A stretch of DNA of 29,796 nucleotides from Gnetum montanum. Taxonomy: Eukaryota > Streptophyta > Gnetopsida > Gnetales > Gnetaceae. Below, one piece after another: positions 1-9,844 of the stretch. The position numbers were made by a program, and so were the translations under genes. The notes beneath the pieces are model-generated. The model did not search any database, was not told the origin of the DNA, and saw only the letters and a list, made by a program, of their open reading frames with translations. The stretch is taken from contig MNCI01021413.1 in the NCBI GenBank assembly GCA_015680685.1, positions 571,159 through 600,954 of the forward strand. The letters run 5' to 3'. Within the stretch, counting starts at the first letter, position 1. The number at the start of each line of letters is the position of its first letter.

Positions 1-91
1 CCACAACTAGTCCATCTGCGGAGTTCGACCGGATCGTGCGTGCGACGCTCGTTTCCTATGGTTGAGTGTAGGGGTACCTCGCCACTCATCA
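1..91 (+). mobile_element. 3' tail of a type A LTR
   Basis: The tail matches the ends of the other LTRs here: a GAGTTCGACCGGATCG segment, then TGAGTGTAGGGGTACC, ending CTCATCA at 85-91. Its wording follows type A copies (compare 8800-8874) rather than type B (4430-4490). Integrase sequence starts directly after it at 92. The most likely reading is a type A solo LTR inserted in an older integrase; a 5' LTR joined to pol by an internal deletion is also possible. The left part lies outside the window, so the target duplication cannot be tested. Confidence 0.8.
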
Positions 92-1100
92 CTATTAAAA
101 TCCTAATGGCAAGGTACTATTGGCCAATAATCTTTAGGGATGCTCATCAATATGTCCACTCTTGTGAATGATGCAAACGAGATGGTGGAATGATTGCTTG
201 AATGGAGGGATCTCAACAATGGATTCAACTACTGAAACCCTTCGACATTTGAGGCATTGACTTCATAGGTCACATCATGTCCATGTCAAATGGAAAGACA
301 TACATCATAGTTGATGTTGACTATTATACAAAATGAGTAGAGGCAGCAGCGATCATTGACTCTACATCTTCTACTACTGTTCGGTTTGTACCAAAAAATG
401 TTGTAAATAGGCTTGGTATGCCACATGAATTAATTTTTGATAATAGAACTCACTTTATAGGCACTACCTTTTGAAAGCTCATGCAACACTTGGGGGTTGA
501 ACATAAACTCACAACACCCTACAACCCCCAAGCCAATGATCAAGTTGAGGTTACCAATAGGGAAATCACAAGGATTCTAAGAAGAATTGTTAGCAAATTT
601 AGGAGAGACTAGAGCACAAAAACGATGCCCTTTGGGTCTATCACTGAACATGAAAACCTCCTTTAGGCTACTCCCCTATGAGCTTGTGTATGGAAAATTA
701 CCAACACTTCCTATTCAATTCAAGCTCTATATACTTTCAACAGTATGTAACCTCGACCTTGACTTGAGTCTAGCATAAAAAGAAAGACTAATAAATCTCA
801 ACTTGTTAGATGAAAATTGATTGGTGGCCTTATCATCTAATAAGTTGCACAAGGCCTACAAACAAAAGCATCATGACCTTAAAATCAAAAAAGTCAAACT
901 TCAACTAGGAGATAAGGTTCTCTACTAGAACCCCACACATGTACCTTAATGGACTAAATTCCAAATGTTGTGGGAAGAACCTCATATAATTTATGAAACT
1001 TTTTTTTCTGGGGCCATGATGATCTACAAACCTGAAAGCCTAGGCAAGAAATAACTAGCCAATAGACAACAAGTCAAACCTTTCCACGAGCATAAGCCAG
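92..1100 (+). pseudogene. Ty3/gypsy integrase, decayed (C-terminal part of pol)
   Basis: The enzyme would insert retrotransposon cDNA into chromosomal DNA. Translation gives the end of the zinc-binding domain (YYWPIIFRDAH, then HSCE-x-CKR; the first stop sits in the CxxC) and the catalytic core. The three acidic residues are visible: D in GIDFIG (codon 259-261), D in IFDNRTHF (439-441), E in QVEVTNRE (547-549). The last two are exactly 36 codons apart in frame, the D-35-E spacing of the family. In-frame stops include TGA at 334-336 and TGA at 472-474. The frame then shifts; PYELVYGKLPTLP lies in another frame near 685. The C-terminal end is followed to about 1100. The core wording is closer to the non-chromoviral Athila/Tat group than to chromoviruses, which is inference. 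No RT or RNase H precedes it in the window. Confidence 0.85.
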
Positions 1101-1787
1101 CAAATACAACAAATGTCTCATTGGATGGACAACCATGCTCAATATTTTGGATCTCCTCCTTTCAACTTAGTCATGAGGGAGATGGCCATCCATGTTAACT
1201 ATATAAGCGGCTCCTCAATTTTTCACCTTTTTTGTTTTACACATTTTGTATTTTACATCTTCTTGTTTTCATGTTATTAATCTTTTTTGATTTTTTTTAC
1301 AACATCATTAGTACATTTGCTATTTCTTGAATATTTCACACTTTCTTTTATATTTTCTTTTATTTTGGTGTGATTGTCTAACTTCTGTTAATAAGTGCCA
1401 GACACAGTGGTAATTTTTTGCTTGATGGTGGTATATACTATTTTGTTATTTTATTGTTGATGTCTAGATTTTAGCTTTGAATTTTGTTATTGATGATTAG
1501 GATATGGTTTCTTTTTCATGCAATAGGTAGTGAGTTCGCAACGTCCACCCATTCACAAACTTTATGATTTTCCTTGTTTTGGAAATGTCTAGTTCCTTTT
1601 TCATTAATAAAACTATAATAAATTTGTGACTTTGATAATTTCAGAAATTAGAAAAGATTCAAAGGTTTGAATAGGGTGTGACTTTAATGGGATTTGGTAT
1701 TCTTTGTGCTTTTCTACTTACTTGGGTGTATGTGTGTTTTCATAGATTTCTTATTATTCCATGTTAATCAATAAAAGGAAGTTGAAC

Positions 1788-1943
1788 AAGTCTTTGCATG
1801 GTGTGGTTTTCATATAAAAAACTGATGGAAATTGAAAGCACACCCCTTATACACAATAAACGAATAAGTCTTTGCATGGTGTGGTTCCTATTTGAAAAGA
1901 AAAAAAATGATGAAAATTGAAAGCACACCACTTAGACAAAATA
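1788..1943 (+). repeat. 78-bp tandem duplication, two units
   Basis: AAGTCTTTGCATGGTGTGGTT begins at 1788 and again at 1866, and each unit ends with GAAAGCACACC. The homologous places at about 6160 (plus) and 12150 (minus) have a single unit, so the duplication is specific to this copy. Confidence 0.85.
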
Positions 1944-2522
1944 AAAAGGCTACAAGCACTAGTTATGAGACTAGAAAGACATGTTACCCATGCTTGAAGG
2001 TCTACTCTAACTAAGGTCCTACTTTTCTTTTCTTCTCTAATAAGGAATAGTGGTTATTATGTGGAAGCACTCTTGTGTCTCAGAATGATGTTGCGAAGTC
2101 ACTAAATGTGGTCGGCCTTGGTTTGGACTAAGAGTGGATCTTATCAAGTCATTTAACCATAAAATTCACAAGGGACTTCATGTGACCTTAATCAGGAACT
2201 CCATTTCACTCTCTCTCGTTCATCTATGCTTTTCATGTTTCACCTCACTATCAGTTTCATGTTCTTGTTTGATGTCCTGGTTTAGTGTGGCAAAATTCTT
2301 AGGTAGTTTCTTTGAGGTTTTTGTATTTAACTTTCTATAACCATTTCATCCATAGGGCACATAGACTTCTCGATTTGAAGTTATGCAAGGAAAATAAAAG
2401 GCCTATGCCTACTTTGGGAAGGACCTACTTGCATATCTTTTGGTTGGGTTAGTTAAGTTCTTTATCCTTAGACACTCTTACAATCAAATCCTTTAGTTTA
2501 CCTCATCAATGACATCTAATTG

Positions 2523-3440
2523 TGTGCATCTTCATAATGTTTTTCAGTGAAACTTTTTATTGTTAATGTTGTGAATTCTTACACACTCTTCAAATATTTC
2601 CTTGTGTAGAACTTTTTAAAATCTAATGGACACTTATCTATTTTCCCCTATTTGTTAATCTTCCCACTAACACTCCTAAAGGAATCAATCTACCACAATC
2701 ACAACCTAGCCGAGTGTAACCACCAATGAGACAAGGTACTTACCAGCTATGTGTTACACATTGCATACTAATTCATGATTTTGTTGTGATTGTAGTAGGA
2801 AGCATGGACTGGAAGTAGGACTATTTCAACTAAGGATGATGTAGCAATACCACATGATGAGAATTATTCATGATCGTTGGATCTTCTCTCTCGTTATTTA
2901 GTTTCCAAGAGGCATTGGATCTCAGTTCTATCTAGGGTGTTCCCTTCTTTTGTCATGAACAACCAAATTTTGTAAAAGATTGTATATCTTCACAACATTT
3001 TTTAGTGAAACCTTTTATTGTTAATGTTGTGAATTCTTACATCCTCTTCAAATATTACCTTGTGTATAACTTTTTCAAATTTAATGGACCACTTATCTAT
3101 TTCACCCTATTTGTTACTCTTCCTGCAAACACTCCTAAAGGAATCAATCTACCACAATCACAACCTAGCTGAGTGTAACCATCAACAAGATAAGGTACTT
3201 ACCCACTATGTGTTACACATTGCCTACTAATTCATGATTTTGTTGTGATTGTAGTGGGAAGCATGGATTGGAAGTGAGACTTTCTTCACCAAGGATGATG
3301 TAGCAGTACCATACGATGAGGACTATTCATGATCATTAGATCTTCTCTCTCACTCTTCAGCTGTCAAGAGGCATTGGATGTCAGTTCTATCTAGGGTGTT
3401 CTCTTCTCTTGTCATGAACACCCAAATTTTATAAAAGATT
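2523..3440 (+). repeat. ~459-bp tandem duplication, two units
   Basis: The segment 2523-2980 is repeated at 2981-3440. Both units contain GAATCAATCTACCACAATC, TGTGTTACACATTGC and GGCATTGGAT in the same order, and both end near a GTCATGAACA motif and TAAAAGATT. The second element copy (about 6845-7315) has the block once. Divergence between the units shows the duplication is old. Confidence 0.9.
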
Positions 3441-3582
3441 CTATATTTGTACACTTGGGCACTTAGAATATGTTGTTCAATTTAAGTTAGTTTGTAGGTC
3501 AGCCAATAATCCCATACCTTCCTAATATTTTGTAAGGAACTTGTTCCTCCTCTTCTTCACTTTAGGATGAGTTTTCATTTAG

Positions 3583-3593
3583 TCATGGGGGTA
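3583..3593 (+). promoter_or_regulatory. Polypurine-tract-like site before the 3' LTR
   Basis: TCATGGGGGTA sits directly before the LTR start at 3594. The same words precede the LTR at 7468 (positions 7457-7467) and the minus-strand 3' LTR (10795-10805). In this family of elements the purine tract here primes plus-strand DNA synthesis. The G run is short. Confidence 0.65.
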
Positions 3594-4490
3594 TGATGAA
3601 TCATGTTTTAACTGGCTTTGATATTAGATATGATGAATCATGTTTTAACTGGCTCTGAAATAAGATATCCAATATTGGAGCCTCCACATCAAATACTCGA
3701 TGTCGGAGCCCAGGATGCGATGTTGAATATCTGATATCATGGGGTATATGTTGGCCTATAAATATAACACTTTGGCTCACAATTTTCATATAGTTTTTGT
3801 CATAGCATAGCAAAGCTCTTACAGTTGGTTTTCTTCAGAGTTAGAATATTTTTTGAGTGCATGTAGCAAAAGTTTGAGTGTGTATGGATCTTTATTTGAA
3901 CATTGATGCACCTAAGCATAGCAATGTGATGAGAATAAAAATGAACCCTTTTGATCATCCTTGCAGCACTAAGAATAAATTAAATATTTTCTTGATGCAT
4001 TTAATATTCATGCACTTCATTTCAATCCACTTGAATTAAGTAATTAATTTTCAGTTATTAATGAACATAAGCACGACCACCTCGAGCATATGTATAGCAC
4101 TTGGTAACCCAGAAATACTTAATGTTTGGTAGCCCAGCAATGCTATACGTGTTCAAGATGTGTTTAGAAAGTGGAAATGGGTACTTGTGTTAGGCTAGTT
4201 AGGCAATAGAATAATTAGATATTAAATTCCTCTACCTTCTATTCTTGTTTTAGGTGATTAAACTTACGAAACATAAAAATGATAAAAATCATGTGCCTCA
4301 GTTACACTTAAACCATATCCTTGAGCTTCACAAGTGTAGTTGGGAAGACAATGAATGTTCTGAATGCCCATTTCACTTCTTAGAGAATTAGTGCATTGGA
4401 GAACTATAGGTTCACAAAATTCAACTGGATCATGTGTGAACACCTTAGTGATTCATATGGTTGGGCTTAGGGGTACCTCACCACTCATTA
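3594..4490 (+). mobile_element. Type B LTR, central LTR of a tandem pair
   Basis: The LTR starts TGATGAA after a purine-tract site and ends CTCATTA at 4484-4490, a decayed CTCATCA. It aligns along its length with the LTR at 7468-9278 once the nested LTR is removed there. A 37-bp direct duplication (3594-3630 and 3631-3667) lies at its very start. TATA box at 3757-3764, AATAAA at 3934-3939. It is the 3' LTR of the copy ending at 3593 and also stands at the 5' side of the copy starting at 4491. Confidence 0.85.
3757..3764 (+). promoter_or_regulatory. TATA box of type B LTR
   Basis: CCTATAAATATAACAC is shared with the LTR at 7468 and nearly with that at 25770. The box lies 163 bp from the LTR start, with degenerate GATATC/GATGTC dyads between. 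Confidence 0.7.
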
Positions 4491-5211
4491 GACCTTATAT
4501 CATTTACGAAACTTTCCCTTCTTGAGCCATGTTGATCTACAAACCTGAGAGCTTGGACAAGAAATAGCTGATCAATACACAACAAGCAAAACCTTTCCAT
4601 GAGCCTAAGTAAGCTAGTGCAACAAATGCCTCATTGGATGGACAACCATGCTCAATCTTTCGGATCTCCTCCTTTCAATTTAGTTATGAGGGAGATGGCC
4701 ATCCATGCTAATTATATAGGGGCTCCTCAATTTTTCATCTTCTTGTTTTACACATTGTTATTTTTACAACTTTTTATTTTACATATTCTTTATCTTACAT
4801 CTTTTTGTTTTTATGTTATTAGTTTTTCAAAATTTTTGTTTTATAACATTGTTAGTATGTTTTATTTTTCTTATTTATTTTAAAATTTCTTGTATATTTT
4901 TCTTTATTTTGGTGTGATTTTTTAATTATGTTTTAATAATAACATGCCTTGTTTCCAAATAGGTATAGTGTGGTTTTTTTGATGTGAGCATGTGTTATCT
5001 AGTTATTTGATTGTTGGTGTCTAAATTATAGCTTTGAATTTTGTTATTGATAATTAGGACATGGTTTCTTTTTCATGAAACAAGTAGTGAGTCCACGACA
5101 TCCACCCATTCACAAACTCTATGGTTTTCCCTGTATGAAAGTATGAGTTCCCTTTTTCATTAATAAAACTTTAACAAACTTGTGACCTTGGTAGTTTCTA
5201 GACTTAGAAAG

Positions 5212-6023
5212 TGATGGGACGTGATATCACGTCCGCCGCGATATCACGTCGTCCCTCGCAATATCGCGTACGCGATATCACGGTGTGCCGCAAAGTCTAT
5301 AAATAAGAGATGACTCTCCCTTGTTTTCCATCCTAGGCTTAGACCGTAGTGAAACTATGGCAGTTTGATCCCTCCAGAGATAGAATATTTTCCATGTGCC
5401 CGCAGTAGGAACTCCAAAGTGAATGGATCTTTATTCGAGGAGATATTGTACTTGAACACATATTTGTGTACGGAAATAAAGACGAACTTCTTGGATAAAC
5501 CTTGTAGTGCATGGAATAGCTAATTAGGACTTTATTTATTGTTATTTACTATTTTCCATTTAAATGATTTATTAGTTATTAAATCTTTCTCAACCCTTCT
5601 CTCCTAGTTAAGTGCCTCAGTACGATCGCTTCAAGCACGTGCATTACACATGGTGATCCCAGCAATGACTAGCATTTGGTAACCACGATTACATTGGTTC
5701 AGGGTGTGAACGGTAAGTGAGAACAAATGCTGACGCTAGGTTAATTTAGACTTAGTTAGTTAGTTAAAGTTAGTTAATTAGTCTCTTCAACCCTTCACCT
5801 CAATAGCATAGGAGATAAAACAGAAAAGCTATAAAAATCATATACCTCGGACTTGCTTAACGATACACCGTGACAAATACAAGTAAGTCTTGGAAGACAA
5901 TGAATAATTAACCTTAAGTGTTCCATGAGGCGTGTAGGCACTTAGTCTACAGAGTTTGACTGGATCGCGTATGTTACGCTCGTATTCATATGGTTGAGTG
6001 TAGGGGTACCTTGCCACTCATCA
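5212..6023 (+). mobile_element. Solo type A LTR in the copy 2 3' region
   Basis: The LTR begins TGATGGG and ends CTCATCA (6017-6023), 812 bp. Flanks are GAAAG (5207-5211) and TAAAG (6024-6028), four of five bases matching as a target duplication. Taking out the LTR and one duplicate restores continuity with the uninterrupted copy 1 around 1650-1662. AATAAA at 5475-5480. It lacks the 105-bp repeat segment present in the other type A LTRs. A solo LTR is the usual product of recombination between the two LTRs of an element. Confidence 0.9.
5218..5305 (+). promoter_or_regulatory. U3 palindrome array and TATA box
   Basis: Four ten-base near-palindromes centred on GATATC or AATATC (for example GTGATATCAC, GCGATATCAC) fill the first 70 bp of the LTR. 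TATAAATA follows at 5298-5305, 86 bp from the LTR start. The last two palindromes are joined by GTAC. Transcription would start some 25-35 bp later. Confidence 0.75.
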
Positions 6024-7593
6024 TAAAGGATTAAAGGTTTGAACAGGTTGTGACTTCAAGGGAACTAAATACTCATTGTGCCTTTCTACTTACTTGGGTG
6101 CATGTGTGTTTTCATGGATTTCTTATTGTTCCGTGTCAACCAATAACAGGAAATTGAATAAATATTTGCATAGTGTGGTTCCCATTTCAAAAAAAAAAAA
6201 AAAACTGATGGGAATTTAAAGCACACTCGTTAGACAAAATAAATGGGCTACATGCACTAATTATGGAACTAGAAAGACATGTTATCCATGCCTGAAGATC
6301 TCCTCTAACTAAGGCTCTTTTTCACTTCCTGCTTCTTTTTCTTCTTTAATAAGGAACAATGGTTATTCTGTGGAACCACTTTTGTGTCTCAAGGGGCTGG
6401 ACTAGTCTTAGAGTGGTGATGCGAAGTCATTGAACATGGTTGGTTCTAGTTTGGACTAGGATGGATTTTATTAGGTCATTTAACCACAAAATTCACAGGG
6501 GACTTCATGTGACCTTAATGGGAAACTCCATTTCACTTTCTCTCTCATCCATCTATGCTTTTCATGTCTCACCTCACTACCAGTTTCATGTTCTTGTTCA
6601 ATGTCTTGGTTTGATGTGTGGAAATTCTTAGGTAGTTTCTTCCAAGTTTTTGTACTTAACTTTCTATGATCATTAATCATCGATGGGTCCATGGACTCCT
6701 CAATTTGAAGTTATGCAAGGGTAATAAAGGGCATGTGCCTACTTTGGGGAGGATCCACTAGCATACCTTTTAGTTGGGTTAGTTAAGTTTTTTATCCTTA
6801 GACATTCTTACAATCAAATTCTTTTTCATGGTCCTGTCAATGGCATCCAATTGTGCGCATCTTCACAACATTTTTTAGTGAAATCCTCTTTTTATTGTTG
6901 TGAATTCTTAAAATCCTCTTAAAGCATTTCATTGCGTTTGGACTTTTTAGAATTTAATAATGGAGCGCTTATCCATTTAACCCTATTTTTTAGTCTCCCG
7001 CTAACATAATTAAAGGAATCAATCCACCATAATCACAACCTAGCCAAGTGTAACTATCGAGGAGACAAAGTACCTAAAAGCTATACATTACACGTTGCAC
7101 ACTAAATCTTGATTTTGTTGTGATTGCAATGGAAAGCACAGATTGAAAGTGGGACTATCTTCGTCATAGGATAAGCAATAGCACCATGTAATGAGGACCT
7201 TTCATGATCGGTGAATCCTCTCCCTTGGTCTTCAGCTACCAGAAGACTTAGATGTTAGTTTGGTTCAAGGTGTTTGATTCTATTGTCGTGAACATCCAAT
7301 TTTGTAAATGATTGTAAATTTGTACACTTGGGCACTTAGAGTCTGTCTATTCCATCTGAGTCAATTTGCATGTTAATCAATAATTCCATACCTTCCGAAT
7401 ATTTTGTAAGGAACTTGTTCCTCTTCTTGTTCACTTGAGGATGAGTTTTCATTCAGTCATGGGGGTATGATGAACTGTATTTGGCTTGGCTCCAATATTG
7501 GATATATGATATCGAAGCCCTAATATTGAATACATGATATTGGGTCGTAAGATGCGATGTCAAATATATGATATTGTGGGCTGTGTGCTGGCC

Positions 7594-7601
7594 TATAAAT
7601 A
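7594..7601 (+). promoter_or_regulatory. TATA box of type B LTR
   Basis: GGCCTATAAATATAGC, 126 bp from the LTR start. Upstream are several GATATC, AATATTGG and GATATTG dyads in decayed form. Confidence 0.7.
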
Positions 7602-7958
7602 TAGCATTTGGGCACATGGTTTGGGCATAATTGTTTTTCATAGCATAGTAGAGCTCTCGCAGTTTCTTTTCTCCATAGTTAGAATATTTTCCAAAGTGTT
7701 TGCAGCATGAGTCATTGAGTGTATGGATCTTTATTTGAGCACTATTGTACCTGAGCACGGTAGTATGTGTGGCAATAAAGATGAGCTTTTTGATCAAACC
7801 TTGCAACACCTTGGCTACCTTAAATATTTTATTCATGCATTTAATGTTTTGTGCAATTTCATTTAACACTACCAAGTAATTAAGCTAAATTAAGCTAGCT
7901 ATATTAAAAAGTAGTTAATTAAGCACATAAGTACAATTTCTTCGAGCATGTGTGATGA

Positions 7959-8046
7959 GACGCGATATTGCATGGGCCACGATATCGCATCGTCCCCTGT
8001 GATATCGTGTACGCGATATCACGGTCCGTCGCCAAATCTATAAATA
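7959..8046 (+). promoter_or_regulatory. U3 palindrome array and TATA box
   Basis: Four GATATC/GATATT dyads (such as GCGATATTGC, ACGATATCGC, GTGATATCGT, GCGATATCAC), the last pair joined by GTAC, then TATAAATA at 8039-8046, 86 bp from the LTR start. Confidence 0.75.
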
Positions 8047-8283
8047 AGAAGTGGCACTCCCCTTATTTTCCATCCTAGGCTTAAAGTAGGGAAACTCTGG
8101 TAGTTTGATCACTCCAAAGATAGAATATTTTCCATGTGCCCGCAGTAGGAGTCCCCAAGTGAACGGATCTTTATTCGAGTAGCTTTGTACCTGAACGCAA
8201 GTTGTGTATGGTAATAAAGACGAGCTTTGTGGATAAACCTTGTAGTGCATGGAATAGGTTTATTACCTGCATTAGTGCGGCAT

Positions 8284-8460
8284 GAGTACGACTTGATTAC
8301 GAGCATTGAAGAATGTGTATGGCTAATCAAGGAATCAGCTACTCATCGCGATTAGTCTCTTTCACCCTCAACTCCTAGAACGTGGGATGAGTACGACTTG
8401 ATTACGAGCATCTACGGGTATGGACGGCTAGTCAAGGAATCAGTTGCTCATCACGTTTAG
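8284..8460 (+). repeat. Imperfect 105-bp-period direct repeat within type A LTRs
   Basis: GAGTACGACTTGATTACGAGC occurs at 8284 and 8389, each followed by a GG/TATGG-C-GGCTA-TCAAGGAATCAG block and a GCTACTCATCGCG/GCTCATCACG block. The same pair occurs on the minus strand in the LTRs at about 10255-10445 and 16555-16735. It is absent from the LTR at 5212, so it marks a sub-lineage. Confidence 0.8.
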
Positions 8461-9278
8461 GCTAGTTAAGTGTCTCAATACGACCACTTCGAGCATGTGC
8501 GTTACGTGTGGTGATCCTAGTAATGATTAGCGTTTGGTAGCCACAGTTGCATAGTTCAGGGTATGTACGGTAAGTGGGAACGAATGCTGACGCTAGTTAA
8601 TCTAGACTTAGGTCCTTAGTTAGAGTTAGCTAGTTCTCTCAACCCTTCACCCTTTAGCATAGGAGAAAAACCATAAAAGACCATAAAAATCATATACCTC
8701 GGACTTACTTAACCATACACCGTGACAAAAACAAGTAAGTCTGGGAAGACAACGAATGATTAACCCCAAGTGTTCCATGGGGTGTTTAGGCATTTAGTCT
8801 GCGGAGTTCAACCGGATCACGCGTGCTATGCTCATTTTGTATGGTTGAGTGTAGGGGTACCTTGCCACTCATCAATGTGTATGACTCATGGTAATCCCAC
8901 CAATGCTTAATGTTTGGTAACCTAGCAACATTATACGTGTTCGGGATGTGCATGGAAAGTGGGACCAGGTCCTTATGTTAGGATAGCTTGTTATTAATTA
9001 TCAATTAGATTAGTTAAATTGATTTATAAATAGAGTTTCAACTTGTTGTTAATTGTAGAAAAATAAAATATAAAATAATAAAAATCATGTGCCTCAATTA
9101 CACTTAACCATACAATTAAGCTCCATAAGTTTAGTTGAGAAGATAACGATTTTCACAATTAGATTTCACACCCTAAACTTGTGTACTTAGGAACTTAAGG
9201 TCTACGAAATTTGACTGGATCATGTGTGAATGCTTGTGATTCATATGGTTGGGCATAGGGGTACCTTGCCACTCATCA

Positions 9279-9589
9279 ACATGCCTTTGATATCCTTTAT
9301 GTTCTTGCCTAGAACTTTATATTTGTAATAGTGAAACCATGTTGGAATCCTTATCTTTTGAATTAAATTTAAGCACACCTACCATGCTTACCTCTTATCT
9401 TGTTATTATAATTTTAGTAGTTTATATGACATCTTGTTTTATTGTGGAATTTACTTATGCTAATATACAAAGGTAATATTTTAGTTTTACTATTTTACTT
9501 CTACTTTATTCATCAATCCTAAATATGTTTTTTATTAATTTATTTATTTCTCCTTTAAATTCAAAAATGAAAATGGAGGATCTAAAAGA
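9279..9589 (+). other. Flanking DNA, no gene seen
   Basis: AT-rich sequence with no reading frame, repeat or RNA that I recognise. It does not continue the retroelement to its left. Confidence 0.6.
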
Positions 9590-9830
9590 CTAGTTCTAGA
9601 ATTTCTTTTATGGAATTTAATTTTAAATCCATAACTTAGTGTTTCTCAATAGAATTAAAATTGTCACCTAAGGTTTCTATGCTAAGGCTCTTGCTACTAA
9701 GGTAAAATTTCGTATATATACATTCCTACCCTTAGCTTACTACCCAAAACAATTCAACTATAAGGACATCCCAAGACATATAGCCAACATGATATATTAG
9801 AATAATTATAGATAAATATGCCCAAAGGAA
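9590..9830 (-). repeat. Decayed head-to-tail SINE pair
   Basis: On the minus strand, a SINE body (TTCTAATATATCATG, then GAATTGTTTTGGGTA) at about 9825-9735 is followed by a second copy with a tRNA-like A box (TTACCTTAGTAGCAAG, near 9705) and a B-box-like TTTTAATTCTATTGAG (near 9660), ending CACTAAGTTATGGATTT. The order matches 17185-17515 and 25545-25769. Degraded, so borders are approximate. Confidence 0.5.
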
Positions 9831-9844
9831 TCATTATTTGGAGT

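Larger units (their letters stand above)
1101..3593 (+). mobile_element. Long 3' internal region of a type B element, copy 1
   Basis: About 2.5 kb separates the integrase end from the 3' LTR. No long reading frame is kept. It is recognised because the same order of segments recurs at 4590-7467 and, more distantly, on the minus strand at 10795-12700. Shared landmarks are a TCATGAGGGAGATGGCC segment near 1171, an AT-rich stretch, a TTTGCATGGTGTGGTT segment, a stretch that would read NHKIHKGLHVTL at about 2155-2190, and TACTTTGGGAAGGACC near 2410. Athila-type elements often carry an env-like frame here; I see no convincing one. Two local tandem duplications enlarge this copy and are listed separately. 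Confidence 0.75.
4491..7467 (+). mobile_element. Integrase tail and 3' internal region, copy 2 (interrupted)
   Basis: From 4491 the sequence is homologous to 975 onward of copy 1: GAAACTT, then TTGATCTACAAACCTGA, then CCTCATTGGATGGACAACC at about 4629, and the TTAGTTATGAGGGAGATGG site. It joins the end of the LTR at 4490 with no 5' untranslated region, primer-binding site, gag or RT between them. A solo LTR occupies 5212-6023. The remainder runs 6029-7467 and ends in the purine-tract site (7457-7467). It lacks the 78-bp and 459-bp duplications of copy 1. No coding capacity remains. Confidence 0.8.
7953..8874 (+). mobile_element. Solo type A LTR nested in a type B LTR
   Basis: TGATGAG at 7953, CTCATCA at 8868-8874, 922 bp. 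A perfect target duplication ATGTG flanks it (7948-7952 and 8875-8879). Removing it restores GAGCATGTGTATGACT, which aligns with the uninterrupted LTR at about 4085-4100. AATAAA at 8213-8218. It carries the two-unit 105-bp repeat also found in both LTRs of the minus-strand element. Confidence 0.95.
7468..9278 (+). mobile_element. Type B 3' LTR, split by a nested LTR
   Basis: It starts TGATGAA after the purine-tract site and ends CTCATCA (9272-9278). Without the insertion 7953-8874 and one duplicate it is about 884 bp, close to the 897 bp of the LTR at 3594. AATAAA at 7774-7779. No five-base duplication is visible at its ends (GGGTA before, ACATG after), as expected for the 3' LTR of a larger structure. 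Confidence 0.85.

Noticed and set aside
7453-7875. 140-codon minus-strand frame
   Set aside because: Lies antisense inside a type B LTR, and the equivalent in the LTR at 3594 is only 70 codons and differs; no family features.
8038-8250. A 70-codon antisense frame shared by three type A LTRs (8250-8038 minus, 10498-10710 plus, 16793-17005 plus)
   Set aside because: It runs across the TATA/AATAAA part of the LTR on the opposite strand. Conservation is explained by the LTR copies being closely related, and the fourth type A LTR (5212-6023) breaks it.
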